From: a virus
Length of the DNA stretch: 34,435 bases
Virus record (IMG/VR): IMGVR_UViG_3300024346_000262
Span: 1 to 34,435 of that record
Direction: 5' to 3' (one strand)
The notes beneath the pieces were generated by a model. That model was given only the letters and a program-made list of their open reading frames with translations, had not been told where the DNA came from and made no database searches. This document shows positions 9,555 through 16,660 of this stretch, one piece after another. The first letter of the stretch is position 1, and each line of letters starts with the position of its first letter. A program made the translations under genes and the position numbers.

Positions 9555-10219
9555 CAGCTAGTCCTTCCACGCCAGCGGCGAAAATCAGGAGACGTACTAC
9601 CGCCGTCACGGAAGACGGCACGCTTGGTCTGCGGAGAGGCCGCATCCCAAACGGTACGGCGCTTAGATTCAATATCACGGGATCGTCCCTTAAGATTGAA
9701 CAGCGCTTCATCTTGTGCGAGATACTGATCCATGGCGCCATCGCCTTGCGTCAGCATTTGATACCGCCTAGCAGCTGATGCCACGATGGCACGCTGTCCA
9801 GGTGTATCGATGTTTTCCCATTCTACAGTAACGATCAGCGTAGCCTTAAGCTCCGATGATGCATATGCTTCAAAGTTACTCGTCTGGTCCGTAACGTTCC
9901 AGAGCACAAAGCCAGTGCCTTCCCGCTTAACGGAAACACGAATGACCTCGTTATCTGCATTATAGAGCAGCGAGTTAAAGTCAAGGCTAATAATTTCCAT
10001 CGGTAATGCCACCTTGTGGGTAGCACCATCGACTGTAAGGGTCTTGTTGTATCGGTTGTTTGCAAGTCCACGGAACTGGTAATCATCCGTGTACTGATCC
10101 AAAAGATACTCAGCGATGGAGGTGTCCACGCCGGAGTTGTTTTCCAAGTCTGAGGCGATTGCTTCGCCTGCAGCCAGGAGACACTGGTTGACAGCATCAA
10201 GTCTAGTCATAGCGCCCAT
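9554..10219 (-). CDS. Tail tubular protein A (T7 gp11-like)
   Basis: The 221-residue product contains the gp11 hallmarks LDAVNQCLLAAGE near the N-terminus, then LLDQYTDDYQFRGLANNRYN and ALPMEIISLDF, and a C-terminal helical region (AAARRYQ-like, residues ~145-175). In the T7 family this protein forms the ring joining the portal to the nozzle. The start at 10219 is chosen because AAGGAG lies six bases upstream; an ATG three codons later would be too far away. The gene lies after the post-capsid terminator region, as gene 11 lies after T-phi in T7. Confidence 0.92.
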   Translation of the reverse strand: MGAMTRLDAVNQCLLAAGEAIASDLENNSGVDTSIAEYLLDQYTDDYQFRGLANNRYNKTLTVDGATHKVALPMEIISLDFNSLLYNADNEVIRVSVKREGTGFVLWNVTDQTSNFEAYASSELKATLIVTVEWENIDTPGQRAIVASAARRYQMLTQGDGAMDQYLAQDEALFNLKGRSRDIESKRRTVWDAASPQTKRAVFRDGGSTSPDFRRWRGRTS

Positions 10220-10249
10220 GATAGTCTCCTTTCAATAAGAGATAGGGAT

Positions 10250-10284
10250 AAAAAAAACCGGTAGCCCCGCTGTGGGACTACCGG
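10250..10284 (-). terminator. Strong Rho-independent terminator after the capsid gene (T-phi analogue)
   Basis: On the minus strand an 11-base-pair stem CCGGTAGTCCC / GGGGCTACCGG (one wobble pair) with loop ACAGC spans 10284-10258. A run of eight T residues follows. Its position between capsid and gp11 genes matches T-phi of T7. Confidence 0.92.
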
Positions 10285-10298
10285 CTGCGGGGGCGTCA

Positions 10299-10462
10299 GT
10301 CTGGTAGATAGCCCAGACCCGTCATGGAAGACGGCACAAAACCGACGACCCCAGTTAAGGGGCCGACGGCCTAAGATCTTTCGATCAGTAGATACAGATC
10401 TTCATCGTTGATCACCTTCTCTCTGTGTGTAATAGTGTAAACTAACTAACACGATCAGAGAG
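10299..10462 (-). other. Intergenic region with additional inverted repeats
   Basis: Between the capsid stop and the gp11 start there are about 250 bases without a credible gene. Besides the two terminators, I see inverted repeats GTCTGG/CCAGAC (10299-10318), CCGTC/GACGG (10319-10334), AAGATCT/AGATCTT (10373-10402) and CTCTCTG/CAGAGAG (10419-10462). These could be RNA processing sites or 3'-end stabilisers for the capsid transcript. No function can be assigned from sequence alone. Confidence 0.6.
10336..10369 (-). terminator. Second Rho-independent terminator upstream in the post-capsid region
   Basis: On the minus strand CCGTCGGCCCC / GGGGTCGTCGG pairs with one T-T mismatch and one wobble around loop TTAACT (10369-10342), followed by TTTTGT. 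It lies between the capsid stop and the stronger terminator at 10284-10250. Confidence 0.65.
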
Positions 10463-10468
10463 ATAGGG

Positions 10469-11698
10469 TCACGGCGTCGGGATAGCCGGTGCGGTGTACC
10501 CAGCCTCAGGCATGTAGCCGAACTGGTGGTTGTCGCCGAGGAGGTCGATGTAGTCGCCTCGCGTGACGGTCGCAGCGATAGCGTCACCGACGAGGACCTT
10601 GGCGAGCTCAGGCTTGAGGATGCCAGTGCCGGAGAACATCGAGGCCACGGTGAACGTGGTGTTACGACGGATGTCGTCCTCGGTGTCGACCACGAGGCCG
10701 GTCTTGCGGATCGAAGCCACGGCTTCGGAGCAGAAGATCAGGCCACGGACCTTAGCGGCCGCGCCAGCGACGCTGTAGCGCCCTTCGCCGATGAGACCTT
10801 CCTGGGTGGCCTGCGTGGGAGACGCCACAATATCCTTGGTCGGAATGTGGTTGCTCTTGAGGATCGTGACACCCATGTAGGTGAGACGGTCGCTGAGCGA
10901 GTTCATGCCCTGGGTGAACTGAGCACCGAGGCCACCGGCGGCGGCAACGCCACCGAACATCGGCTGCATGTTCATCGCCTGTGCATCGCTCTCAGCAACG
11001 CCGAGACGACGAATCTGCTGGAAGAGCTTCGGCGGAACAATGCAGTAGCAGCCCTGGACCGGGACGTCGTTCTCCTGGAGCTCGACGCAGAACTCTTCGA
11101 TGCCCTCAAGGACAGCGAGAGCGTTTGCGGCGAGATCCGTGGGGCCGATCGCAAACGGCGCAGCGTAGCTGAGGCCGGTGCGGGGATCGTCAACGAGCTT
11201 CGCAACGCCGGCGGCGCCAGCGAGGAACGAAGCGATCTGCTTATCTCGCGCGTTGGCGAGGGTCTGACCAGCCTGGCGGGCGAGTTCCTGACGGTACTCC
11301 CACTGGGTGATCATGAGGTCAACGTTGTCGAGCTCGAAGTGAGCGGCCATCGGTCGCTTGTCGAGTTCCACGGAGAAGGTGGTGGCCTTCGAGTTGTTGT
11401 CACCCATGAGGTACTCACCAGCGTCCCACGCCGGCTTGAGGCTGACGGTACCCGTGATCGGGAATTCCATCAGTCGACCGGAGGAGATGGTCTTGGAGGT
11501 GACCATGGGCTCGAACATACGGTACTCGTCGTACGCGTGGAGGACTTCGCCGCTCCAGATGGGCAGCCAAAGCTTACCAGCACCCGAGGGAGTAGCGCCA
11601 TTCCAGGCCTGGTCACCACCCGAGGGGTTCATGCCAGAGGTGTAGGCGGTGGTATCAATACGATACGCCATATCAGTGTTTGAAAGTGAATCAGACAT
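10469..11698 (-). CDS. Major capsid protein (T7 gp10-like, HK97 fold)
   Basis: The 409-residue product has T7-like capsid features: LPIWSGEVLHAYDEYRMFEPMV, interrupted here at LPIWSGEV, near residue 45, KRPMAAHFELDNVDLM near 115, a long helix (QELARQAGQTLANARDKQIA) and GCYCIVPPKLFQQI near 220. It lies directly after the scaffold gene and before the post-capsid terminators. The start at 11698 has AAGGA eight bases upstream. Codon use is strongly biased toward C or G in third position, unlike the tail genes, consistent with very high expression. That bias creates a long spurious frame on the opposite strand. The 156-base leader upstream (11699-11854) holds no gene and no copy of the 24-base motif found elsewhere. 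Confidence 0.95.
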   Translation of the reverse strand: MSDSLSNTDMAYRIDTTAYTSGMNPSGGDQAWNGATPSGAGKLWLPIWSGEVLHAYDEYRMFEPMVTSKTISSGRLMEFPITGTVSLKPAWDAGEYLMGDNNSKATTFSVELDKRPMAAHFELDNVDLMITQWEYRQELARQAGQTLANARDKQIASFLAGAAGVAKLVDDPRTGLSYAAPFAIGPTDLAANALAVLEGIEEFCVELQENDVPVQGCYCIVPPKLFQQIRRLGVAESDAQAMNMQPMFGGVAAAGGLGAQFTQGMNSLSDRLTYMGVTILKSNHIPTKDIVASPTQATQEGLIGEGRYSVAGAAAKVRGLIFCSEAVASIRKTGLVVDTEDDIRRNTTFTVASMFSGTGILKPELAKVLVGDAIAATVTRGDYIDLLGDNHQFGYMPEAGYTAPAIPTP

Positions 11699-11854
11699 CG
11701 TTATTATCCTTGTACATTATTTTAAAAGTAATCGAACTAAAAGTGCTTATACAGATCATTGCAGTTACCGCCAAGGTTGCTCCTGCTGAGGGAATCTCGG
11801 GTAGGTATCTCAGGTTTACAGGGAGAGCCAGCTCTCGCGAGGGGATCACCTGCG

Positions 11855-12838
11855 CTACTGAATTGTGCGCCAATCGGTGTAGGCAGCCCGCTGGTCCACG
11901 GCCATTCGGAACTTTTCGTCCCGAGCGTACCGAGGGTTAGCCTTATCCATGCCATACTCTTGCATGGACTTATAACCCGGGAGTCGCTGGGGTTGAGCGG
12001 TTGCGGGAGTAACCGTCTTAACCTTTCGCGCGGGTTCCGATGAGGCATTCGCCGCATCGTATGCAGAGGTGAGGCCTCGAAGGGTCAGCTCCGACGAAGA
12101 GCCAGCGAGTCCCCGCTGGAGGTCAGCGAGCTGATCCCCAGAGAAATTGTTCGCAGCCCATCGTAGGACCTTCGAAAGCTTTTCACCACTGCCAACAACA
12201 GCGGCTGCTTCGTTGAAGGCAGCTTGTCGCTTAGCCTTCTGAGCAGCCATGAAATCTTCGATCATAGCATCAGTGAAACCAGTCTTGGTCTTGAGCTCGG
12301 TTCGACTCTCCTCGGAGAGCGAGCCAGTGGTCGCGACCTCGATGTTCCACTTATTATAATCTTCATCCGTGACCCGTGCCGGTGGTGTAGCCACTTCGGG
12401 CTCAGCTTCCGCAACGGGATCAGGAATTCGTAGTTCATCCATCACAGGTTCGGTTGGCGCTGGCGCTTCGGCCGGCGGCTGTTCCGTGGTGGGGGCTACA
12501 TAATCGGGGTTATTGGTAGTATTAGACATCTCGTACTGCCGCTTAAGATCAGAGATCTCCTGCTGAGTCTGGGTGTACTTAGCCTGAGCTCCCTTGAGGG
12601 AGTCAAACCAAGCACCAGCGTCAGCGAAGTTCTCGGGGATCTTCTGGCCCTGTGACTTGACGTAGGTCTCGAACATGGCACGCTCGTGAGCCTGCTGTTT
12701 GGTTGTGGCATCCGCATTAGGATCAGCCTTAACCTCTTCGAGGTTTGCCATAGCCTCAGTAGTCATGGGTGCATCAGCACCTGGGGTCTGAGATTCTACC
12801 GGTGCTTCTGCACGGTAATCGGGGGTTTCTTCAGTCAT
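11855..12838 (-). CDS. Capsid assembly scaffolding protein (T7 gp9-like)
   Basis: This 327-residue protein is acidic and rich in Ala, Glu, Pro and Thr over its first ~160 residues, with a likely coiled coil (AQAKYTQTQQEISDLKRQYE, residues ~94-113). Its C-terminal half is more structured (TRTELKTKTGF-type segment, then FSGDQLADLQRGL), ending in a basic helix (KSMQEYGMDKANPRYARDE). Position between portal and capsid genes, size and composition match podovirus scaffolds, whose basic C-terminus contacts capsid subunits. The start follows AGGAGA with normal spacing. Sequence identity to a specific family member was not testable. Confidence 0.85.
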   Translation of the reverse strand: MTEETPDYRAEAPVESQTPGADAPMTTEAMANLEEVKADPNADATTKQQAHERAMFETYVKSQGQKIPENFADAGAWFDSLKGAQAKYTQTQQEISDLKRQYEMSNTTNNPDYVAPTTEQPPAEAPAPTEPVMDELRIPDPVAEAEPEVATPPARVTDEDYNKWNIEVATTGSLSEESRTELKTKTGFTDAMIEDFMAAQKAKRQAAFNEAAAVVGSGEKLSKVLRWAANNFSGDQLADLQRGLAGSSSELTLRGLTSAYDAANASSEPARKVKTVTPATAQPQRLPGYKSMQEYGMDKANPRYARDEKFRMAVDQRAAYTDWRTIQ

Positions 12839-12855
12839 GATGTTCTCCTATTAAA

Positions 12856-14493
12856 TCACATGGGCGGTGCAGGCATCGGCGGAGCTTCTCCACCTGGTGC
12901 ACCCATCTGTCCCATCGCGGCCTGCTGGATGGCGCCTTGTGCAGCACCACCAACACCCTGGGCTACGCCCTGAGTCATTGCCTGTGCTGCCTGCATTTCC
13001 ATCATGCGAGCCTGTTCTTCTGCCATCTGTGCCTGCTTCTCTTCATCAGACAGGACCCAGTTAGTGGGATCAAATCCAATTGCGGAGATTAGGGCTAGGG
13101 CATATTCCTGCCATTTGAAAGACTGTACCGCTTCGGGAGGTAGGTTACGAACCATCTCACCCATTTGCATCAGCTTCTGGAGATCTGCATCTCGGCTGAG
13201 TGCCTGTAGGCCGGTAACAATATCAACATCGAGTCTACCTGCATTCGAGAATTCCGCGACGATACGCTCATCAAGGTCACCACTTTTGGCGAGCATGATA
13301 ATAGTACGACGCACGATGGGTTCAAGCATCTCGCGGGCGATAGCAGAGAAGGCGCCACCGAGGACGTTCTCAATTTCCATGCCCATCATACGAACCTCGG
13401 TAGCCGTCACACGTTCGGCGGATCGCACACCGGATGATCCGATGAGGAAGGCCTGTGAGACTTCACGACGCATCTGTTCAACTGCGGTCTGTGCAGCGCT
13501 GAGCTGCGGGCTGATGCTCTGGGCCGGGGAGATCGTAAAGACGTCCTCCTGTCGAGCACCGATAAACGAACCACTTGGTGATTCAGCGAGATCGTCAAGC
13601 TCGGTAATACCAGAGGGATTGACAGACATCCAGAAGGTTGACGCGGCGGTCATGCCGTCGATCATCGACTTGGTGTATGCCTCAAGCGTCTCAAGGTCAC
13701 CGAGAATCTCTTCACAGTGACTGCGCCCGTAATCCTCACCGGTAACACCCATCCATCGCAGTGCCATGAATGGTGACGTAACGAACTCGCCCTCGTCAAT
13801 CTTACGACCCTCAGAGTCTTCCGACCAGAAATCCCACATGCCCTTTTCTTCGTTCCATACGGTACGGTTGAAGTATGCTTCGTAATCTGGCTGGGCAGTC
13901 ATGGCATTCCATGAGCTGGGAAAGAACTGGTTATCGTACGCATTGAATGCATCATCGTTTGGTTCCTTGGGCTTCCAGTCAAGATAGATAATCTCAACAA
14001 CGGAACCATCTACATCGCGCCGGACGGTGTACTGATCCAACCGATATACTCGGAAGCTCAGATCATCATCCATTACGAGCAATACATCACCAGCAACAAT
14101 AAGCTGCTGGAGTGCCATGAACAAAGATTCGCGCATGTTACCACTGGACAGTCGGGCATACACCTGACCGGCGAGTGATTCCATTTGCGCGTAGGCCTCT
14201 ACGTTTGCCTCAGCACCTGTGTTCAATTCAAATTTGAAGAACGGAAGGTCGTTGAGGGGTAGCAGGGCCGAGAGCATGCGGGATGCCATGTTAGTGACAC
14301 CGCGCGCACCGACCGAACTAAAGGGCTTTGGCATCTCGCTATTACTTGTAATGCCGTTTGGCGGCAGCAGCGTAGGAATAGTGAGTGAGGCCATGTACCT
14401 TGCTCGCTCGAGCTTCATACCGCGGACACTATCGAGGTGATTAAACCTCTCAGCAACCGTGATATCCTGATTAGGCTTTGCCATATTAGTCAT
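12856..14493 (-). CDS. Portal / head-tail joining protein (T7 gp8-like)
   Basis: The 545-residue protein shows the gp8 pattern: RARYMASLTIPTLLPPNG near residue 30, then ASRMLSALLPLNDLPFFKFEL near 70, and GSSGVRSAERVTATEVRMM near 345. A C-terminal Met/Ala/Gln-rich tail (AQMAEEQARMMEMQAAQAM) ends in glycine-proline-rich sequence. Portals of this family form the dodecameric DNA channel at the capsid vertex. GAGGTGA lies four bases before the start codon. It precedes the scaffold and capsid genes as in T7. Confidence 0.94.
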   Translation of the reverse strand: MTNMAKPNQDITVAERFNHLDSVRGMKLERARYMASLTIPTLLPPNGITSNSEMPKPFSSVGARGVTNMASRMLSALLPLNDLPFFKFELNTGAEANVEAYAQMESLAGQVYARLSSGNMRESLFMALQQLIVAGDVLLVMDDDLSFRVYRLDQYTVRRDVDGSVVEIIYLDWKPKEPNDDAFNAYDNQFFPSSWNAMTAQPDYEAYFNRTVWNEEKGMWDFWSEDSEGRKIDEGEFVTSPFMALRWMGVTGEDYGRSHCEEILGDLETLEAYTKSMIDGMTAASTFWMSVNPSGITELDDLAESPSGSFIGARQEDVFTISPAQSISPQLSAAQTAVEQMRREVSQAFLIGSSGVRSAERVTATEVRMMGMEIENVLGGAFSAIAREMLEPIVRRTIIMLAKSGDLDERIVAEFSNAGRLDVDIVTGLQALSRDADLQKLMQMGEMVRNLPPEAVQSFKWQEYALALISAIGFDPTNWVLSDEEKQAQMAEEQARMMEMQAAQAMTQGVAQGVGGAAQGAIQQAAMGQMGAPGGEAPPMPAPPM

Positions 14494-14501
14494 CGTTCAC
14501 C

Positions 14502-14897
14502 TCACAAGGGTCGAGCGTTATCAGTGTTGCCACCGCGCCCGAGCCCTGATGCGAGTGCTGCCTCTAGTTTACCGAAGTCAGCCTTGAGATCGTCTTCGGC
14601 GACGTCCTCGGCCTGCGAGTCGAGTTCAACTCCCAGCGCCTTCTGGGCCTTAGCGAGATCAATCTCCTGGGCTCGCTCCTGCTGTTCCAGAAGCGATTGC
14701 ATCTCCTGGTCCTTTTCAGAAAGGCGTCGCTCGAGTGCCTCCGCTTCATCGGAAGCGTTGCGCAACATGCGGTCGTTATCGAGCGCTTGCCGCTCGAGCA
14801 TGGCGGTCATCTCAGCCTGAGACATACCACCCTGAATAATTGGTGCGCCACCTCCAAAGAAGAGAGGTCCACCCTTGAATGCTTTATAGTGGTGCAT
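14502..14897 (-). CDS. Small protein with glycine-rich start and long coiled coil, upstream of portal
   Basis: I do not recognise a named family. The 131-residue product starts with a glycine-rich stretch (FKGGPLFFGGGAPIIQGG). A charged, probably coiled-coil region follows (MLERQALDNDRMLRN to LLEQQERAQEIDLAKAQ), and it ends in a short acidic and glycine-rich tail. The ribosome binding site AGGAGGT is strong. Its place between the 476-residue gene and the portal gene suggests a structural or assembly protein. The genes either side are separated by only about ten bases, so it belongs to the virion operon. Confidence 0.75.
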   Translation of the reverse strand: MHHYKAFKGGPLFFGGGAPIIQGGMSQAEMTAMLERQALDNDRMLRNASDEAEALERRLSEKDQEMQSLLEQQERAQEIDLAKAQKALGVELDSQAEDVAEDDLKADFGKLEAALASGLGRGGNTDNARPL

Positions 14898-14908
14898 TGT
14901 AGTACCTC

Positions 14909-16339
14909 CTATTGGGGACGGGTAATTGCAAACTGCACGTTACCAGACAGGTCATCGTCAGACGCGCCGAGACCGGCGAGCGTGGACTGATACTCCTGCT
15001 GCTGCTGTGCAAAGGTTTGCTGCGCCTTGCGACGCTGCATAATAATAGTTTCTTCACGTTCCTTACTAAGCTTGTTACGTACCTCAGTATTAGCAACCTG
15101 CCGCTGAGTATACGACTTACGGCGATTGAACTCATCACGGATGCGCTCCATGTTATTGAGATCCTCGACCGCGAAGCGATTAAAGGTATCCTCACTGGTC
15201 TTGTCCAAGAAGCCCTCGAGACTGTAGTCGTCGAGATTAAAGGAGCGAAGGACCGCCTGGGTTCCAGTGATAGCGGATTTCTCATCCTGGTACGTGCTAC
15301 CCCAGTAGCCCTTATCCATGCCACTCATTTCAGCGACAGAGCGTGCCTCTGAAAACTTTTGGATGTCGTTGTACTCCTGTGTGAGGGTGCTGAACCGTCG
15401 GTAGTTATCCAGGCTCATCCTGTCGGAACCCTCGCCGATCATGGCTGAGCCATGCATCGCCCGGTCGCCGCCTTCACGGGCATTAAGCCAGTCCCCGGCG
15501 GCGGCCAGCCGACGATTGAAATCAGAGTCGGGATCGGCGATATCACGCCCCATGTTCCCAAGCCCCTTTTTGTCAATCGTCTTGTTCCAAAGGTCATCCT
15601 TGATAGCCGTGGAACGTGACTGGAACCGATCATTGACAAAGCTACGTACATCTTCCTTCGTACTGAAGGCATTGTACGCGGCATTCTCATCAAACTCCTC
15701 GCTAATGTCCCGAGACTTACCAGTCAGGGGATCGGTAAACGTAGTATCAAAGCTAGCCTGTCCGGGAGCCTTGAAGTTGCTAAGCGTGTTAGCATACCTG
15801 AGAGTGCTCTGCATCTGCCGGCGGGCAGCCTGTGAATAGGCGCCAACGGAAGATGTCGAGGAGGTCTGCATGGCCTGAGAGCGTAGGGAATCTGTTTGTG
15901 CCTGGCTTTGCTGGAAGGCAATATCCTGCGCATCCATCGCAGCCATGGCAGCGTCAAACTCCCCACGCGACTTTAGGGTTTCAGCTTCAAAGGCTTTGTA
16001 ATCGGTCTGGTCCTCCTGCATACGATTAAGGAGAAACCTGTTAGAGGCGTCCAGCGACATTCGAGCGCCAACGCCACCAAGGAATTCTTCATTGAAGCCC
16101 GCCCAGCCGTGCGTGCCAGAGTGTTTGGCAAACTGGTAGCGAGTGTTTCTTCGCATTGGTACATCGAAGGTGCCCGACCCTTGGGTTCCATTACTTAAGT
16201 CCGCTTGCACGGAATAGTCGCCGTTCATTTCACCTGAATACATCTCAGCAATACGGGCACTAGCGTTATCAACGTTGTTGCCAGACGTGGCCAAGTAATC
16301 AATGTACAGGTCGGAAAACATAGTATCCATTGTATCCAT
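14909..16339 (-). CDS. Uncharacterised virion-module protein, 476 residues, helical and glutamine-rich
   Basis: No family was recognised. The product starts MDTMDTMFSDLY behind AAGGAGGAGA. It contains Ala/Gln/Ser-rich helical stretches (FQQSQAQTDSLRSQAMQ; QSTLRYANTLSNF) and a highly charged C-terminal region (NRRKSYTQRQVANTEVRNK, then QRRKAQQTFAQQQQEYQ) likely to be coiled coil. The T7 internal core proteins (gp14-16) are absent from their usual place between gp12 and the fibre gene. This composition makes it one candidate for an ejected internal virion protein, but that is a guess. Its start overlaps the stop of the preceding small ORF (TAATG). Confidence 0.75.
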   Translation of the reverse strand: MDTMDTMFSDLYIDYLATSGNNVDNASARIAEMYSGEMNGDYSVQADLSNGTQGSGTFDVPMRRNTRYQFAKHSGTHGWAGFNEEFLGGVGARMSLDASNRFLLNRMQEDQTDYKAFEAETLKSRGEFDAAMAAMDAQDIAFQQSQAQTDSLRSQAMQTSSTSSVGAYSQAARRQMQSTLRYANTLSNFKAPGQASFDTTFTDPLTGKSRDISEEFDENAAYNAFSTKEDVRSFVNDRFQSRSTAIKDDLWNKTIDKKGLGNMGRDIADPDSDFNRRLAAAGDWLNAREGGDRAMHGSAMIGEGSDRMSLDNYRRFSTLTQEYNDIQKFSEARSVAEMSGMDKGYWGSTYQDEKSAITGTQAVLRSFNLDDYSLEGFLDKTSEDTFNRFAVEDLNNMERIRDEFNRRKSYTQRQVANTEVRNKLSKEREETIIMQRRKAQQTFAQQQQEYQSTLAGLGASDDDLSGNVQFAITRPQ

Positions 16340-16539
16340 TAGTCTCCTCCTTTCTCGTACCTATCATTAAGGTTCTGTAGTTTGGTAAGTGTCCAGAGTT
16401 GGCCGGCATACTCTGCCTGCTCCCTGGCGATTGTTTCACTGCTCTTCGTCGAGTCGTACTTCGGGGGTTTTATTAGAGCCCTTACTTCCGCGAGAGCCTC
16501 GCTTAACGAGGGTATCGAGCTTAATGTCCTGTGCTTCAA
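16339..16539 (-). CDS. Small ORF with TTG start, overlapping the preceding small gene
   Basis: A 66-residue frame starts at TTG 16539 with GGAGG six bases upstream and ends at TAA overlapping the ATG of the 476-residue gene (TAATG). About 100 bases overlap the 3' end of the neighbouring ORF 16436-16660 in another frame. The predicted product (ending LQNLNDRYEKGGD) is charged and helical; no family was recognised. Good Shine-Dalgarno spacing and coupling at the 3' end support it; the overlap and non-ATG start argue for caution. Confidence 0.5.
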   Translation of the reverse strand: MKHRTLSSIPSLSEALAEVRALIKPPKYDSTKSSETIAREQAEYAGQLWTLTKLQNLNDRYEKGGD

Positions 16540-16660
16540 TCCGGGCCTCCATTTCCTCGACGAACTGCAAGACGTCGCGCATAACGAGCGAGAGCTCCCC
16601 GGGGCTCAAGGCTGAACCCCGGGAAAGCTTTGCTTTAAGGATCTTTTTAGTATCATCCAT
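16436..16660 (-). CDS. Small helical protein after ribonucleotide reductase
   Basis: The 74-residue product (MDDTKKILKA to VRLDEEQ) has a central helix (LVMRDVLQFVEEMEARIEAQ) and a Lys/Arg/Ser-rich tail. A longer frame reaches into the reductase gene, but the credible start is the second of two adjacent ATGs (16660), seven bases from GGAG, overlapping the reductase stop by eight bases. No family was recognised. Confidence 0.6.
   Translation of the reverse strand: MDDTKKILKAKLSRGSALSPGELSLVMRDVLQFVEEMEARIEAQDIKLDTLVKRGSRGSKGSNKTPEVRLDEEQ

Noticed and set aside
10526-11683. A 385-codon open frame on the plus strand opposite the capsid gene
   Set aside because: It is exactly antisense to the capsid gene, whose strong third-position G/C bias removes stops on the other strand. 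Its product is low in complexity and it has no plausible operon context on that strand.
11821-11850. Terminator between scaffold and capsid genes
   Set aside because: A short GAGAG/CTCTC hairpin is present on the minus strand but no T-run follows it.
11699-11854. A late promoter in the capsid leader
   Set aside because: An AT-rich stretch and CACTTTTAG resemble part of the repeated motif, but too few positions match to support a call.
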